From Bacteroides sp. OF04-15BH (GTDB lineage: Bacteria > Bacteroidota > Bacteroidia > Bacteroidales > Bacteroidaceae), in the NCBI RefSeq assembly GCF_003477995.1, contig NZ_QUEM01000022.1, positions 1 to 61,822 on the forward strand: a DNA stretch of 61,822 bases. The letters are read 5' to 3'. Position numbers and translations under genes: made by a program. Positions 20,324 through 32,367 of this stretch are shown piece by piece. The number at the start of each line of letters is the position of its first letter. Position 1 is the first letter of the stretch. The notes under the pieces were generated by a model, which was given only the letters and a program-made list of their open reading frames with translations, was not told the origin of the DNA and made no database searches.

Positions 20324-20353
20324 CAAAGTTACGAATTATATTTCAATCTACAA
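20324..20353 (-). promoter_or_regulatory. Promoter of the ribosomal protein operon (rpsL onward)
   Basis: Minus-strand TTG (20351-20353), a 19-base spacer and TAACTTTG (20324-20331) match the Bacteroidetes vegetative consensus exactly. The expected 5' leader is about 75 bases. No other equally good promoter is visible before rplQ, so this one may drive about 18 kb of genes. Confidence 0.8.
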
Positions 20354-20555
20354 TATGTTTTCTTAGCCGAAAAGAAGCATACAACACCTAAAACCACCAA
20401 AAGACGAAAGATTTAAACATATTTAACCCTGACAACTAAGAGATAAAGCATTCCATTACCCCAAAACGGAACCGTTGCTTCATTTTGCAACAGAAGTATC
20501 ACAGAATGATCAAGCAACCACGCACACCATTGTTTGTATTATGTTTGTATATAAA
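20354..20555. other. Intergenic stretch upstream of the rpsL promoter
   Basis: The 351-base gap between rpsL and the DUF3467 gene contains the rpsL promoter at one end and the DUF3467 terminator at the other. In the 200 bases between them I see only minor inverted repeats (GTTGC at 20474-20478 with GCAAC at 20487-20491) and no credible gene. Confidence 0.5.
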
Positions 20556-20588
20556 TAAAAAATGGGCACGCCGCTACGGCGCACCCAT
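20556..20588 (-). terminator. Terminator of the DUF3467 gene
   Basis: A 12-bp stem with two G-U pairs (20562-20573 with 20577-20588), a 3-base loop and a following T6 run on the minus strand, 5 bases after the stop codon. Confidence 0.85.
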
Positions 20589-20593
20589 AGTTA

Positions 20594-20914
20594 TTATGCA
20601 TCTCCTTTGTTTACATTGAATGGAGCAACTGTTCTAGGACCATCCTCCGGCATGTGAATCGGACCGAAGTTCTGCTCGTATTTTGAAATATTGTCCTGCA
20701 ATGCATACATCAAACGCTTGGCATGTTCCGGAGCCAGGATAATGCGTGACTGTACGTTTGCCTTTGGCACACCCGGAAGGATGCGTACGAAATCAAGAAT
20801 TACCTCTGAACTGGAATGTGCAATCAATGCCATGTTGGCATATACTCCCTGTGCAATCTCCGGAGTCAGCTCAATCTGAAACTGACCGCCCTGATTTTTT
20901 TCTTCGTTAGCCAT
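20594..20914 (-). CDS. DUF3467 family protein
   Basis: This 106-residue soluble acidic protein has the DUF3467 pattern: FQIELTPEIAQGVYANMALI near the N-terminus, then EVILDFVRILPG and SRIILAPEHAKRL. No function is known. The gene has its own promoter and terminator between the rpoBC and ribosomal operons. Linkage to transcription and translation genes suggests, but does not show, a related role. Confidence 0.85.
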   Translation of the reverse strand: MANEEKNQGGQFQIELTPEIAQGVYANMALIAHSSSEVILDFVRILPGVPKANVQSRIILAPEHAKRLMYALQDNISKYEQNFGPIHMPEDGPRTVAPFNVNKGDA

Positions 20915-20962
20915 GATATGTTTTTGTAAGGTGAAAAATTAGTTTTTTGATTTTCTCTTAAA

Positions 20963-20993
20963 CAAAGATATAATCATTTTGCTAATCTCACAA
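20963..20993 (-). promoter_or_regulatory. Promoter of the DUF3467 gene
   Basis: Minus-strand TTG (20991-20993), a 20-base spacer and TATCTTTG (20963-20970). This fits the consensus and lies about 50 bases before the start codon. Confidence 0.75.
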
Positions 20994-21038
20994 CATTTTC
21001 CTCACTTTATTCCTGCCTATATATATAAAAAGGAGAAT

Positions 21039-21113
21039 ATGCCTGCCGTATTACGTTTGGAATACGATCCACCCTACCGCCGAAAACGGCGCATGATGTT
21101 TTTCTTCGGGTAA
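21039..21113 (+). CDS. Possible 24-residue peptide
   Basis: On the plus strand AAAAAGGAGAAT directly precedes ATG, then 24 codons and TAA: MPAVLRLEYDPPYRRKRRMM plus FFFG. The Shine-Dalgarno sequence is as good as any in the window. There is no recognised family, no convincing promoter, and three small inverted repeats lie in the same bases. It may equally be a non-coding structured region. Low confidence. Confidence 0.25.
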   Translation: MPAVLRLEYDPPYRRKRRMMFFFG

Positions 21114-21140
21114 CATCTGCGACGCTAGCAAAGACGGGCA

Positions 21141-21180
21141 TAAAAAAGCGGTGCCCCGTCATGGTAACGGGGCACCGCTT
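21141..21180 (-). terminator. Terminator of the tuf-secE-nusG-rpl-rpoBC transcript
   Basis: A perfect 14-bp GC-rich stem (21146-21159 with 21167-21180), a 7-base loop and a T6 run on the minus strand, 25 bases after the rpoC stop. Confidence 0.92.
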
Positions 21181-21204
21181 CATTATATCTTAAAGTCGTA
21201 TCGA

Positions 21205-24200
21205 TCAATCAACATTGAAATCCAACACAGACTTTCTGTTTGCAATCACACGGTCGTAGTCCTCACGGCTTCCTACGATGATGCGTTCGAACTCACGCAG
21301 ACCGGTACCGGCAGGAATCAGGTGACCGCAGATTACGTTCTCCTTCATACCCTCGAGCTTATCGCTCTTACCGTTGATGGCTGCCTCGTTGAGCACCTTG
21401 GTAGTTTCCTGGAAGGAAGCTGCCGACATGAAGCTTGAAGTCTGCAATGCGGCACGGGTGATACCCTGCAGGATCTGGGTAGATGTTGCCGGAACGGCAT
21501 CACGTACCTGAACCAGACGCAAGTCTTTACGCTTCAAGGTTGAGTTCTCGTCTCTCAACTTGCGGGCAGTAACAATCATACCTGGCTGCATAACCTCTGA
21601 ATCTCCGGCATCTACTACCACCTTCTTGCCCCAGATGCGGTCGTTCTCTTCTGCGAAATCGAGCTTGTCCACAATCTGAAGTTCCAGGAAGCGGGTATCT
21701 CCCGGCTCGTCGATCTGTACCTTGCGCATCATCTGACGTACAATCACCTCGAAGTGCTTGTCGTTGATCTTTACACCCTGCAAACGGTACACATCCTGAA
21801 TCTCGTTCACGATATATTCCTGAACGGCAGTAGGACCCTTGATGGCCAGGATGTCTGACGGAGTGATGGCACCGTCGGACAGCGGAGTTCCGGCACGAAC
21901 GTAGTCGTTCTCCTGTACCAGGATCTGCTTTGACAGAGGTACGAGATACTTCTTCACCTCGCCCAGCTTAGAAGTTACGATGATTTCACGGTTACCGCGC
22001 TTGATCTTACCCATGGTAATCTCACCGTCGATTTCTGAAACCACAGCCGGATTTGATGGATTACGAGCCTCGAACAACTCGGTTACTCGAGGCAAACCTC
22101 CGGTGATATCGCCTGCCTTACCAACGGCACGCGGAATCTTAACCAAAACATCACCGGCCTTCACCAACTGATTGTCTTCAACTACCAGGTGACCACCGAT
22201 CGGGAAGTTATAAGTACGGATCAGCTCTCCGTTCTCATCCACAATATGAGCAGAAGGCACCTTGGTCTTGTCCTTAGACTCTGTGATGATGATTTCACGC
22301 AAACCGGTTGTCTCATCGGCTTCAACACGGTAGGTTACACCTTCGATTACGTCTTCGAAAATCAGCTTACCCGGATTTTCAGTTACGATTACCGCATTAA
22401 ATGGATCCCACTTGGCGATAACCTTACCCTTCTCTACCTTGTCACCCTCGTTTACATACAGAGTAGAACCGTAAGGTACGTTCTGAGTAAAGAGAACGAT
22501 ATTAGTGTTCAGGTCTACGAAGCGAACCTCGGCCAGACGACCAACAACCATCTTGGCCGGATTGCCCTGCTCGTCATGAATATCTACGGTACGCAATTCC
22601 TCAAACTCAATCTTAGAATCGTACTTAGCCACGATTGTTGCGTTGGCAGCAGCATTCGCGGCCACACCACCGGCGTGGAATGTACGCAGAGTCAACTGAG
22701 TACCCGGCTCACCGATAGACTGTGCGGCGATCACACCGACAGCCTCTCCCTTCTGTACCATACGGCTGGTTGCCAGGTTACGTCCGTAACACTTCATACA
22801 TACTCCCTTGCGGCTTTCGCAAGTCAATACGGAACGGATTTCTACGCTTTCGATTGGTGAGTCTTCGATCTCCTGTGCCTTGTCCTCGGTGATCTCCTCT
22901 CCGGCAGCAACAATCAGCTTACCGGTCTGCGGATTGATTACATCGTGAACAGATACACGACCCAAGATACGCTCGTAGAGTGAAGAAATCACTTCGTCAC
23001 CGTTCTTCAAAGCGGTGCAGACAAGTCCTCTCAAAGTACCGCAGTCTTCCTCGGTGATGATCACGTCGTGTGAAACGTCTACCAATCGACGAGTCAGATA
23101 TCCGGCATCGGCAGTCTTCAAGGCGGTATCGGCCAAACCCTTACGGGCACCGTGAGTAGAGATAAAGTACTCCAACACGCTCATACCTTCCTTAAAGTTA
23201 GAAAGGATCGGGTTCTCGATAATCTGAGCACCCTCGGCACCTGCCTTCTGAGGCTTGGCCATCAAACCACGCATACCAGACAACTGGCTGATCTGTCCGG
23301 CAGAACCACGGGCTCCTGAATCCAACATCATGTATACGGCGTTGAATCCCTGGTCAGCCTCCTTCATGGTCTTCATCAAGATCTTAGACAAGTCGTTGTT
23401 TACGTGAGTCCAAGTATCGATAACCTGGTTGTAACGCTCCTTGTCGGTGATGAATCCCATACCGTAATCGTTGGTGATACGCTCAACCTCTTCGTTACCG
23501 CGCTTAACCAGTTCTTCTTTTTCTTTCGGGATGATGATATCGCCCAAGTTGAATGACAGACCACCATCGTAGGCCATCTTGTAACCCAGGTTCTTGATTC
23601 CATCCAGGAATTCGCAAGCACGAGCCACACCTACAGCCTTGATTACATCGCTGATGATGCCGCGCAGGGTCTTCTTGGAAATGATATCATTGAAGAAACC
23701 AACTTCTTCGGGCACGATTTCGTTTACGATAACACGACCGACAGAGGTTTCAATCATCTTCTTCACGATATTGCCATTCTCATCCAGATCATTAGCCAAC
23801 ACCTTGATCGGAGCGTGAATGTCCACGCGCTTCTCATTGTAGGCGATGATAGCTTCCTCCGGACCGTAGAAGGTCAAGCCCTCTCCCAGTGATCCCGGAC
23901 GCAGCTTGGTGATGTAGTACAATCCCAACACCATATCCTGTGAAGGCACGGTAATAGGAGCACCGTTGGCCGGGTTCAGGATATTGTGAGCCTGCAACAT
24001 CAGGATCTGTGCTTCCAGAATAGCTTCGTTGCTCAAAGGCAAGTGTACCGCCATCTGGTCACCATCGAAGTCGGCGTTGAACGCAGTACATGCCAACGGG
24101 TGCAACTGAATTGCCTTACCCTCGATCATCTTAGGCTGGAATGCCTGGATACCCAGACGGTGCAGAGTCGGCGCACGGTTCAGCAATACAGGGTGTCCCT

Positions 24201-25482
24201 TCATCACGTGCTCCAGGATATCCCAGATTACCGGTTCCTTGCGGTCAACAATCTTCTTGGCTGACTTCACGGTCTTCACGATTCCGCGCTCGATAAGCTT
24301 GCGGATGATGAACGGCTTATACAGCTCGGCTGCCATCAGTTTCGGCAAACCGCACTCACCCATCTTCAACTCCGGACCTACAACGATAACCGAACGGGCT
24401 GAGTAGTCAACACGCTTACCCAACAAGTTCTGACGGAAACGTCCCTGCTTACCTTTCAATGAGTCAGAAAGTGACTTCAATGGACGGTTGGCATCGGTCT
24501 TCACCGCACTGCTCTTGCGTGAGTTGTCGAACAAGCTGTCCACAGCTTCCTGCAACATACGCTTCTCATTACGCAAGATCACCTCAGGTGCCTTGATCTC
24601 AATGAGTCGCTTCAGACGGTTGTTACGGATAATCACACGGCGATACAAGTCGTTCAGGTCGGAAGTGGCGAAACGTCCACCATCCAGCGGAACCAACGGA
24701 CGCAACTCTGGCGGAATTACCGGCAAAATCTTCATAATCATCCACTCCGGCTTGTTACGGCCACGGCTGGCACGGAAAGACTCTACTACCTGCAGACGCT
24801 TCAAAGCCTCGTTCTTACGCTGCTGGGCTGTGTCTGAGTTGGCACGGTCACGCAGTTCGTAAGACAGCTTGTCCAAATCTACGCGCAACAGCAAATCGTA
24901 GATTGCCTCGGCACCCATCTTGGCAATGAACTTGTTCGGATCAGAATCCTCAAGATACTGGTTCTCGATAGGCAGGCTTTCCATCTTGTCCAGATACTCG
25001 TCCTCTGTGAGCAGGTCGAGTTCCTGAACGTCTCCAGCCAGAGCACCCGGCTGAATGACAATATAACGTTCGTAATAAATTACAGAATCAAGTTTCTTGG
25101 TCGGGATACCCAACAGATAACCGATTTTATTCGGCAGAGAACGGAAGTACCAGATGTGAGCCACAGGCACAACCAGCTGGATGTGACCGGAACGCTCACG
25201 ACGTACCTTCTTCTCGGTAACCTCTACACCGCAACGGTCGCACACGATACCTTTGTAACGGATGCGCTTGTACTTTCCGCAATGGCACTCATAATCCTTG
25301 GTAGGACCGAAGATACGCTCGCAGAACAAACCGTCGCGCTCTGGCTTATATGTACGGTAGTTAATGGTTTCGGGCTTCAGCACCTCACCATACGAATTTT
25401 CCAGGATTTCCTCCGGAGAGGCCAGTCCAATGGTAATTTTCGTAAAATTACTCTTTATTTTAGATTCTTTTCTAAAAGCCAT
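21205..25482 (-). CDS. rpoC: DNA-directed RNA polymerase subunit beta'
   Basis: The 1425-residue catalytic subunit contains the N-terminal zinc site [20 protein letters not shown], the Mg-binding NADFDGD motif (about residue 470), the bridge-helix/trigger-loop region near GARGSAGQ and [16 protein letters not shown], and the second zinc site [13 protein letters not shown]. It is the last gene of the operon, 37 bases after rpoB. Confidence 0.98.
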   Translation of the reverse strand: MAFRKESKIKSNFTKITIGLASPEEILENSYGEVLKPETINYRTYKPERDGLFCERIFGPTKDYECHCGKYKRIRYKGIVCDRCGVEVTEKKVRRERSGHIQLVVPVAHIWYFRSLPNKIGYLLGIPTKKLDSVIYYERYIVIQPGALAGDVQELDLLTEDEYLDKMESLPIENQYLEDSDPNKFIAKMGAEAIYDLLLRVDLDKLSYELRDRANSDTAQQRKNEALKRLQVVESFRASRGRNKPEWMIMKILPVIPPELRPLVPLDGGRFATSDLNDLYRRVIIRNNRLKRLIEIKAPEVILRNEKRMLQEAVDSLFDNSRKSSAVKTDANRPLKSLSDSLKGKQGRFRQNLLGKRVDYSARSVIVVGPELKMGECGLPKLMAAELYKPFIIRKLIERGIVKTVKSAKKIVDRKEPVIWDILEHVMKGHPVLLNRAPTLHRLGIQAFQPKMIEGKAIQLHPLACTAFNADFDGDQMAVHLPLSNEAILEAQILMLQAHNILNPANGAPITVPSQDMVLGLYYITKLRPGSLGEGLTFYGPEEAIIAYNEKRVDIHAPIKVLANDLDENGNIVKKMIETSVGRVIVNEIVPEEVGFFNDIISKKTLRGIISDVIKAVGVARACEFLDGIKNLGYKMAYDGGLSFNLGDIIIPKEKEELVKRGNEEVERITNDYGMGFITDKERYNQVIDTWTHVNNDLSKILMKTMKEADQGFNAVYMMLDSGARGSAGQISQLSGMRGLMAKPQKAGAEGAQIIENPILSNFKEGMSVLEYFISTHGARKGLADTALKTADAGYLTRRLVDVSHDVIITEEDCGTLRGLVCTALKNGDEVISSLYERILGRVSVHDVINPQTGKLIVAAGEEITEDKAQEIEDSPIESVEIRSVLTCESRKGVCMKCYGRNLATSRMVQKGEAVGVIAAQSIGEPGTQLTLRTFHAGGVAANAAANATIVAKYDSKIEFEELRTVDIHDEQGNPAKMVVGRLAEVRFVDLNTNIVLFTQNVPYGSTLYVNEGDKVEKGKVIAKWDPFNAVIVTENPGKLIFEDVIEGVTYRVEADETTGLREIIITESKDKTKVPSAHIVDENGELIRTYNFPIGGHLVVEDNQLVKAGDVLVKIPRAVGKAGDITGGLPRVTELFEARNPSNPAVVSEIDGEITMGKIKRGNREIIVTSKLGEVKKYLVPLSKQILVQENDYVRAGTPLSDGAITPSDILAIKGPTAVQEYIVNEIQDVYRLQGVKINDKHFEVIVRQMMRKVQIDEPGDTRFLELQIVDKLDFAEENDRIWGKKVVVDAGDSEVMQPGMIVTARKLRDENSTLKRKDLRLVQVRDAVPATSTQILQGITRAALQTSSFMSAASFQETTKVLNEAAINGKSDKLEGMKENVICGHLIPAGTGLREFERIIVGSREDYDRVIANRKSVLDFNVD

Positions 25483-25519
25483 GTTTCTTATTTATATATA
25501 AAAGAGTTACTTCGTAAAA

Positions 25520-28500
25520 TTAGTCAAGAGTGATACTCAATCCCAAACCACGCAACTCGTGCAACAGCACGTTCAATGATTCAGGTATACCCGGAGTTGG
25601 CATCGGCTCACCTTTCACAATGGCCTCGTATGCCTTAGAACGTCCTACCACATCATCTGACTTAATGGTCAGGATTTCCTGAAGCACATGAGAAGCACCG
25701 AAGGCCTCGATGGCCCAAACCTCCATCTCTCCGAAACGCTGTCCACCGAACTGCGCCTTACCACCCAACGGCTGCTGGGTAATCAAAGAGTACGGACCGA
25801 TAGAACGGGCGTGCATCTTGTCCTCAACCATGTGACCGAGCTTCAACATGTAAGCGATACCTACAGTAGCCAGCTGGTCGAACTTCTCACCGGTAGCACC
25901 ATCGTACAACTGAGTTGAACAGTAACGTGGCAAACCGGCCTTGTCAGTCCACTCGCACAGGTCGTCCAAAGTAGCACCGTCGAAGATAGGAGTAGCAAAC
26001 TTAACACCTAACTTGCGTCCGGCAGCTCCCAATACAGTCTCAAAGATCTGACCGATGTTCATACGTGAAGGCACACCCAGCGGATTCAATACGATATCTA
26101 CCGGAGTTCCGTCTGCCAAGAACGGCATATCTTCCTGACGCACGATCTTAGATACGATACCCTTGTTACCGTGACGACCGGCCATCTTGTCTCCTACACC
26201 AATCTTACGTTTCTTAGCGATGTAAACCTTAGCCATCTGAATGATACCTGAAGGCAACTCATCACCGATTGTAATGGCAAACTTCTTACGCTTCAATTCT
26301 GCATCGAGCAGCTTATATTTCTTCAGGAAGTTGATGATCAACTTGGCAATCAGACCGTTCACATGCTCATCCTCTGTCCATCCGATCAGCTGGATTGCAG
26401 TATAGTCCAGATTTTCCAAAGCCGGTGCACTGAAACGGGCTCCCTTGGCAATCACCTCAGCACCCATATAGTCTTTCACTCCGGCAGAAACCAGATTCTC
26501 GGTCAGTTCGAGCAACTTGTCGATCAGGATAGCCTTCAAGTCATCTACCTTGCTGTTGAACTCTTCATCAATCTTCGGCAGGATCAACTTATCGGCAGCC
26601 TTGGCAGCACGGGTCTTGATTGCTCTAGAGAACAACTTCTTGTCGATAACCACACCCTTCAAAGAAGGAGAAGCCTTCAAGGAAGCGTCCTTCACATCAC
26701 CGGCCTTGTCACCGAAGATGGCACGCAACAGTTTCTCTTCTGGTGAAGGATCGCTCTCTCCCTTCGGAGTGATCTTACCGATCATGATGTCTCCCGGCTC
26801 AATGCGGGCACCCACACGTACGATACCGTTCTCATCCAAATCCTTGGTAGCTTCCTCACTTACGTTTGGAATATCTGAAGTCAACTCTTCAACACCACGC
26901 TTAGTTTCACGAACTTCGAGTGAGAACTCTTCCACGTGAATAGAAGTCAGGATATCTTCACGAACCACACGCTCGTTCAATACAATCGCATCCTCATAGT
27001 TATATCCCTTCCAAGGCATGTAAGCCACCAACAGGTTCTTACCCAATGCCAACTCACCGTTCTCGGTAGAGTAACCTTCTGTCAGGATATCACCGGCCTT
27101 CACACGCTGACCCTTGTCACAAATCGGACGCAAGTCAATAGTCATGTTCTGGTTCGTACGACGGAACTTCGGAATGCGGTATTCCTTCAAGGCTGGCTCG
27201 AAGCTTACGAACTCTTCTTCCTCTGTGCGGTCGTAAAGAATACGGATTGTAGTTGCATCTACATATTCAATCACACCATCGCCCTCAGCGGTAATCATGG
27301 TACGTGAATCCTCGCATACCTGTTTCTCGATACCGGTTCCGACGATTGGAGACTCACTCTTCAACAATGGAACTGCCTGGCGCATCATGTTAGATCCCAT
27401 CAATGCACGGTGAGCATCATCGTGCTCCAAGAACGGAATCAAAGAAGCCGCGATAGAGGCAATCTGCTGCGGAGCAACGTCCATCAGGTTCACTTCTGTA
27501 GGAGGTACTACTGGATAGTCATCATCCTGACGGCATTTAACCTTAGTACGGATAAAGGTACCGTCGTCGTTCAGCGGAGCATTTCCCTGACCGATAATCT
27601 GTCCTTCCTCTTCCTCTGCAGTCAGATACTGGATACCTGTTTCCAAAGAAAGATCTACCACTCCGTTGTTTACCTTACGGTATGGAGTTTCGATAAAGCC
27701 CAAATCGTTGATCTTCGCATAGACACACAATGAAGAAATCAAACCGATGTTCGGACCTTCAGGAGACTCGATAGGACACAGACGACCGTAGTGAGTGTAG
27801 TGTACGTCTCGCACCTCGAAACCGGCACGCTCACGTGACAAACCACCAGGACCCAGGGCAGACAAACGTCTCTTATGAGTTACCTCGGCCAATGGGTTGG
27901 TCTGGTCCATGAACTGTGACAGGGCGTTGGTACCGAAGAATGAATTGATTACAGAAGAAATAGTCTTCGCATTAATCAAATCTGTCGGAGTAAACACCTC
28001 ATTATCGCGCACGTTCATACGCTCGCGGATGGTTCTGCTCATACGGGCCAAACCAATGGCAAACTGATTACCCAGCTGCTCACCTACGGTACGTACACGA
28101 CGGTTACTCAAGTGGTCGATATCATCTACGGTAGCCTTTGAGTTGATCAACTCAATCAGATACTTGATGATCTCGATAATATCTTCTTTAGTCAGCACGC
28201 GTACATCCATATCGGTGGTCAGATTCAACTTGCGGTTGATTCTGTAGCGTCCGACCTCTCCCAAATCATAACGTTTCTCAGAGAAGAACAGGTTGTTGAT
28301 CACCTCACGTGCACTGGCATCATCTGCAGGGTCAGCATTACGCAACTGACGATAGATGTAAAGCACAGCTTCCTTCTCAGAGTTACTTGGGTCTTTCTGC
28401 AGTGTATTGAAGATGATAGAGTAATCCGAGGTGTTCACCTCTTCCTTATGGATCAAGATGCTGCTAACGCCACTGTCAATGATTTCCTCTGTATTTGATT

Positions 28501-29335
28501 CGTCGAGCACAGTCTCGCGATCCAAGATCACCTCGTTACGCTCGATAGAAACAACCTCACCAGTATCTTCATCCACAAAATCTTCTACCCAGCTCTTCAG
28601 GACACGGGCAGCCAGTTTCTGTCCCCAATATTTTTTCAGATTAGCTCTTGAAACCTTAACTTCTTCAGCCAGATTAAAGATCTCAAGAATATCCTTATCA
28701 TTTTCAAAACCGATAGCACGCAACAAAGTAGTTACCGGCAACTTCTTCTTACGGTCGATGTACGCATACATCACATTGTTGATGTCGGTAGCGAACTCAA
28801 TCCATGATCCCTTGAAAGGAATGATACGTGCTGAATATAACTGAGTTCCGTTGGCATGAATGCTAGAACCGAAGAACACGCCCGGAGAACGGTGCAACTG
28901 AGATACTACGACACGCTCAGCACCATTGATAATAAATGTACCGTTGGCGGTCATATAAGGAATCGGTCCCAGGAAAACATCCTGAATCACCGTATCGAAG
29001 TCTTCATGATCAGGATCTGTACAATAAAGTTTCAGTTTAGCCTTCAAAGGAACGCTGTAGGTCAAGCCACGCTCCAAGCATTCCTCGATGGAATAACGAG
29101 GCGGATCGATATAATAGTCCAAGAACTCCAATACGAAGTTGTTGCGAGTATCCGCAATCGGGAAGTTCTCTGAAAAGACCTTATAAAGTCCATCATTCTT
29201 TCTCAACTCAGGGGGGGTATCCAACTGCAAGAAATCCTTGAACGACTTCAATTGCACTTCAAGAAAATCGGGATACGGCATCGGATTCTTCACCGATGCA
29301 AAATTTACTCTCTGATTTACTATGTTAGAAGACAT
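25520..29335 (-). CDS. rpoB: DNA-directed RNA polymerase subunit beta
   Basis: This 1271-residue subunit has the rifampicin pocket around residues 465-495 ([27 protein letters not shown]). The Gln, Asp, His, Arg and Ser positions most often changed in resistance are all wild type, so the strain is predicted sensitive at this target. The C-terminus has [18 protein letters not shown]. An attenuator precedes the gene. Confidence 0.98.
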   Translation of the reverse strand: MSSNIVNQRVNFASVKNPMPYPDFLEVQLKSFKDFLQLDTPPELRKNDGLYKVFSENFPIADTRNNFVLEFLDYYIDPPRYSIEECLERGLTYSVPLKAKLKLYCTDPDHEDFDTVIQDVFLGPIPYMTANGTFIINGAERVVVSQLHRSPGVFFGSSIHANGTQLYSARIIPFKGSWIEFATDINNVMYAYIDRKKKLPVTTLLRAIGFENDKDILEIFNLAEEVKVSRANLKKYWGQKLAARVLKSWVEDFVDEDTGEVVSIERNEVILDRETVLDESNTEEIIDSGVSSILIHKEEVNTSDYSIIFNTLQKDPSNSEKEAVLYIYRQLRNADPADDASAREVINNLFFSEKRYDLGEVGRYRINRKLNLTTDMDVRVLTKEDIIEIIKYLIELINSKATVDDIDHLSNRRVRTVGEQLGNQFAIGLARMSRTIRERMNVRDNEVFTPTDLINAKTISSVINSFFGTNALSQFMDQTNPLAEVTHKRRLSALGPGGLSRERAGFEVRDVHYTHYGRLCPIESPEGPNIGLISSLCVYAKINDLGFIETPYRKVNNGVVDLSLETGIQYLTAEEEEGQIIGQGNAPLNDDGTFIRTKVKCRQDDDYPVVPPTEVNLMDVAPQQIASIAASLIPFLEHDDAHRALMGSNMMRQAVPLLKSESPIVGTGIEKQVCEDSRTMITAEGDGVIEYVDATTIRILYDRTEEEEFVSFEPALKEYRIPKFRRTNQNMTIDLRPICDKGQRVKAGDILTEGYSTENGELALGKNLLVAYMPWKGYNYEDAIVLNERVVREDILTSIHVEEFSLEVRETKRGVEELTSDIPNVSEEATKDLDENGIVRVGARIEPGDIMIGKITPKGESDPSPEEKLLRAIFGDKAGDVKDASLKASPSLKGVVIDKKLFSRAIKTRAAKAADKLILPKIDEEFNSKVDDLKAILIDKLLELTENLVSAGVKDYMGAEVIAKGARFSAPALENLDYTAIQLIGWTEDEHVNGLIAKLIINFLKKYKLLDAELKRKKFAITIGDELPSGIIQMAKVYIAKKRKIGVGDKMAGRHGNKGIVSKIVRQEDMPFLADGTPVDIVLNPLGVPSRMNIGQIFETVLGAAGRKLGVKFATPIFDGATLDDLCEWTDKAGLPRYCSTQLYDGATGEKFDQLATVGIAYMLKLGHMVEDKMHARSIGPYSLITQQPLGGKAQFGGQRFGEMEVWAIEAFGASHVLQEILTIKSDDVVGRSKAYEAIVKGEPMPTPGIPESLNVLLHELRGLGLSITLD

Positions 29336-29375
29336 CAGTTATATTATTATAATAAACCTAGATATTTATAGACAC

Positions 29376-29413
29376 AAAAAGGTAAAGAACCCCCTACCAG
29401 AGGATTCTTTACC
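29376..29413 (-). terminator. rplL-rpoB attenuator
   Basis: A 9-bp perfect stem (29405-29413 with 29381-29389) and a TTTTT run lie between rplL and rpoB on the minus strand. The operon must continue to rpoBC, and no TAnnTTTG promoter is evident in the gap. A partial terminator that lowers rpoBC relative to L7/L12, as known in E. coli, is therefore the likely role. Confidence 0.75.
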
Positions 29414-29440
29414 ATATAACCTGTCAGAACAGGCAAATTC

Positions 29441-29815
29441 TTACTTCAGCTCAACTTCAGCACCAGCCTCTTCCAAAGTCTTCTTCAAAGCCTCTGCATC
29501 AGCCTTAGCCATGCCTTCCTTCAATACGCTAGGAGCGCCGTCTACCATATCCTTAGCTTCCTTCAAGCCCAGACCGCAAGACTCCTTAACAGCCTTAACT
29601 ACCTGCAACTTAGCTGCACCAGCGCTCTTCAACACTACGTCGAAAGAGTCCTTCTCCTCAGCAGCAGCTGCACCAGCAGCAGCAGGACCAGCAACTGCAA
29701 CAGCTGCAGCAGCAGGCTCGATACCATACTCATCCTTCAGGATAGTAGCCAACTCATTAACTTCCTTAACTGTCAAATTTACCAATTCTTCAGCAATAGC
29801 TTTCAAATCTGCCAT
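29441..29815 (-). CDS. rplL: 50S ribosomal protein bL12 (L7/L12)
   Basis: The 124-residue stalk protein recruits translation GTPases. It has an N-terminal dimerisation helix ([18 protein letters not shown]), an Ala-rich hinge (about 35-55) and the C-terminal factor-binding domain [12 protein letters not shown]...[13 protein letters not shown]. It is present in several copies per ribosome, which fits the downstream attenuator. Confidence 0.98.
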   Translation of the reverse strand: MADLKAIAEELVNLTVKEVNELATILKDEYGIEPAAAAVAVAGPAAAGAAAAEEKDSFDVVLKSAGAAKLQVVKAVKESCGLGLKEAKDMVDGAPSVLKEGMAKADAEALKKTLEEAGAEVELK

Positions 29816-29859
29816 TTTATTCTAATTTTTTATTTGTTTGTTACTAAATTAAATATGTA

Positions 29860-30375
29860 TTATTTGCCTTCACCCAAAGTCTTCAAAACACCATGGATTG
29901 TATTGGCACCTGATTGAAGAGCAGAAATAACGTTCTTCGCAGGAGATTGCAGCAAAGCAACGATCTCAGCAATAACCTCATCCTTGCTCTTGATAGCTGT
30001 AAGAGCATCCAGCTGGTCTGCACCAACATAGAATCCTTCTTCAGCGTAAGCAGCCTTCAATGTAGGACCGCCATCCTTAGCTAAATCCTTCAACAACTTG
30101 GCAGGAGCATTTGCAACGTTTGTGAACAAGATTGCAGTTGTACCTTTCAAGCAGCCATATAATGGAGAGTAATCCAATTCAGCGCCTTCAAAAGCCTTGT
30201 GCAAAAGAGTGTTCTTAACCAGAACCATCTTAATCTCAGACTGGAAGCACTTTCTTCTCATCAAGCTGGTCTTAGCTGCATCCATACCGGTTGCATCAAC
30301 CAAATAGAAATGAGGATACTCTTTCAGAATTTCACCAAGCTGAGCTATAATATTACCTTTATCTTCCTTTCTCAT
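29860..30375 (-). CDS. rplJ: 50S ribosomal protein uL10
   Basis: The 171-residue stalk base anchors L12 dimers. The N-terminal RNA-binding domain begins MRKEDKGNIIAQLGEI, and LMRRKCFQSEIKMVLVKNTL matches the family. The C-terminal helix (about 145-171) is the L12-binding platform. It lies between rplA and rplL. Confidence 0.97.
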   Translation of the reverse strand: MRKEDKGNIIAQLGEILKEYPHFYLVDATGMDAAKTSLMRRKCFQSEIKMVLVKNTLLHKAFEGAELDYSPLYGCLKGTTAILFTNVANAPAKLLKDLAKDGGPTLKAAYAEEGFYVGADQLDALTAIKSKDEVIAEIVALLQSPAKNVISALQSGANTIHGVLKTLGEGK

Positions 30376-30390
30376 GATTTCTTAAAATTT

Positions 30391-31089
30391 TTAGATTTCT
30401 TCAACTGCCTTAGGGTCGATTTTAATACCACGGCTCATTGTACTTGAAAGATAAATGCTCTTTATATATGTACCTTTAGCTGATGATGGCTTCAACTTAA
30501 TAATAGTTGCAATGAACTCCTTCGCATTCTGTGCGATCTGCTCTGGAGTGAAAGAAACCTTACCGATAGAAGTGTGAACGATACCGCTCTTGTCTACCTT
30601 AAAGTCGATCTTTCCTTGCTTCACCTCTCTAACAGCTTTAGCAACATCCATTGTTACAGTACCGCTCTTTGGATTTGGCATCAATCCACGAGGACCAAGG
30701 ACACGTCCGAGGGCACCAATTTTACCCATGATAGAAGGCATTGTGATGATTACATCAATGTCTGTCCATCCACCTTTGATCTTTTCGATATATTCATCAA
30801 GACCTACATAGTCAGCGCCTGCTTCCTTAGCAGCAGCTTCAGCATCCGGTGTACACAAGCAAAGAACTCGAGTCACCTTACCGGTACCATTAGGGAGAGA
30901 TACAACGCCACGAACCATCTGATTGGCCTTACGAGGATCCACACCCAAACGAACATCGATATCTACAGAAGCATCAAACTTAGTAGTAGTAATCTCCTTA
31001 ACCAAAGCTGAAGCTTCTTTCAAAGAGTATGCTTTCCCTGCTTCAATTTTCTCAGCGACTAACTTCTGATTTTTTGTCAGTTTACCCAT
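30391..31089 (-). CDS. rplA: 50S ribosomal protein uL1
   Basis: The L1-stalk protein, 232 residues, contains the signature [18 protein letters not shown]. In E. coli L1 represses its own rplKA mRNA. The gene is 15 bases before rplJ and 23 bases after rplK. Confidence 0.98.
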   Translation of the reverse strand: MGKLTKNQKLVAEKIEAGKAYSLKEASALVKEITTTKFDASVDIDVRLGVDPRKANQMVRGVVSLPNGTGKVTRVLCLCTPDAEAAAKEAGADYVGLDEYIEKIKGGWTDIDVIITMPSIMGKIGALGRVLGPRGLMPNPKSGTVTMDVAKAVREVKQGKIDFKVDKSGIVHTSIGKVSFTPEQIAQNAKEFIATIIKLKPSSAKGTYIKSIYLSSTMSRGIKIDPKAVEEI

Positions 31090-31112
31090 TTTAATTGAAG
31101 ATTATTAATTTA

Positions 31113-31550
31113 TTAACCCGGGAAGTCCCCTTTTACAGTGATACCCATACTTCTTGCTGTACCTGCAACAAGTCTCATAGCAGACTCAATTGTAAAGCAG
31201 TTCAAGTCAGGCATTTTGTCCTGAGCGATAGCGCGTACCTGATCCCAAGTAATCTCAGCTACCTTCTTACGGTTAGGCTCTGCAGAACCACCCTTTACCT
31301 TGGCAACCTCCATCAACTGTACTGCTACAGGAGGAGTCTTAACGATGAAATCGTAAGATTTGTCAGTATAATAAGTGATTACGACCGGAAGAACCTTACC
31401 AGCCTTGTCTTGCGTTCTGGCGTTGAATGCTTTACAGAAATCCATGATGTTGATACCCTTGGAACCCAAAGCAGGACCTACTGGGGGTGATGGATTTGCA
31501 GCGCCTCCTTTAATCTGTAATTTGATTAATCCAGCAACTTCTTTAGCCAT
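31113..31550 (-). CDS. rplK: 50S ribosomal protein uL11
   Basis: A 145-residue protein of the GTPase-associated centre. The Pro-rich N-terminal hinge [15 protein letters not shown] and the rRNA-binding C-terminal domain ([13 protein letters not shown]) are clear. Confidence 0.98.
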   Translation of the reverse strand: MAKEVAGLIKLQIKGGAANPSPPVGPALGSKGINIMDFCKAFNARTQDKAGKVLPVVITYYTDKSYDFIVKTPPVAVQLMEVAKVKGGSAEPNRKKVAEITWDQVRAIAQDKMPDLNCFTIESAMRLVAGTARSMGITVKGDFPG

Positions 31551-31607
31551 TTTTTTGTTTTTTATATTGTTATTTTAAGAAAAGAACAACGCACGTAACA
31601 AAATGCC

Positions 31608-32153
31608 TTATTCTTTTTCAACTTGCATAAAACCTAACTCTAACGGAGTTTTACGTCCGAAGATCTTAACCATAACCTTCAGCTTCTTCTTTTCGGTATT
31701 CACCTCTTCGATGGTTGCAGAGAAACCACTGAAAGGACCTTCGGTTACTTTCACGCTTTCCCCTACTTCGTAAGGTACAGGCATTTCTTCCGGAACATCC
31801 TTCAGTTCGTCCACAACACCCAAAAGCCGGTTTACTTCGTGTTGACGCAATGGAGTTGGATGACTGTTTGATTCACCCAAAAATCCCAAGACATTCGGCG
31901 TGTTTCGCAGCAAAGGAGCCACCTCACCGACCAGAGCAGCTTCTACAAGCACATAACCGGGCAAGTGATTTCTCTCCGTAACAACGCGTTTGCCATTACG
32001 ATTAGTCACCACCTTCTCTGTTGGAATAAGCACCTGTGAGACATACTTGCCAAAGTCGCCTTTTTTAATTTCGGCATCAATATACTCCTTGACTTTGCTT
32101 TCCTTTCCACTAATAGCACGCATAACGTACCATTTCATTTCAATTTCGGCCAT
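31608..32153 (-). CDS. nusG: Transcription termination/antitermination factor NusG
   Basis: This 181-residue protein has an NGN domain ([19 protein letters not shown], 1-~110) that binds the polymerase clamp. Its C-terminal KOW domain ([15 protein letters not shown], about 128-181) links to S10 or Rho. The cluster secE-nusG-rplK is conserved across bacteria. Confidence 0.97.
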   Translation of the reverse strand: MAEIEMKWYVMRAISGKESKVKEYIDAEIKKGDFGKYVSQVLIPTEKVVTNRNGKRVVTERNHLPGYVLVEAALVGEVAPLLRNTPNVLGFLGESNSHPTPLRQHEVNRLLGVVDELKDVPEEMPVPYEVGESVKVTEGPFSGFSATIEEVNTEKKKLKVMVKIFGRKTPLELGFMQVEKE

Positions 32154-32163
32154 CTCTCTTTTT

Positions 32164-32352
32164 TTAAGGATAAATAAATTCCATTACGTTCTGAAACACA
32201 AAGTCCATAACGAAAACTACCAATGCAATGAGTAGGGAAGCAAATAATACTACGACTGCACTGTTTGTAAGTTCTGATGGACTTGGCCAAGTTGTTTTAT
32301 GAACAAGCTCATTGTAAGATTCCTTACAATATTTTGTAATATTCTTAAACAT
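32164..32352 (-). CDS. secE: Protein translocase subunit SecE
   Basis: A 62-residue protein, [16 protein letters not shown], with the conserved amphipathic helix [13 protein letters not shown] and one transmembrane helix (about 32-55). I chose the ATG at 32352. The frame stays open to 32397, but that would place the start inside tRNA-Trp. The single-helix form is normal outside Gammaproteobacteria. Confidence 0.96.
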   Translation of the reverse strand: MFKNITKYCKESYNELVHKTTWPSPSELTNSAVVVLFASLLIALVVFVMDFVFQNVMEFIYP

Positions 32353-32367
32353 ATTCGATAATATTAG

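Noticed and set aside
22189..22860. 223-residue frame on the plus strand within rpoC
   Set aside because: Antisense shadow of rpoC; composition is random-like.
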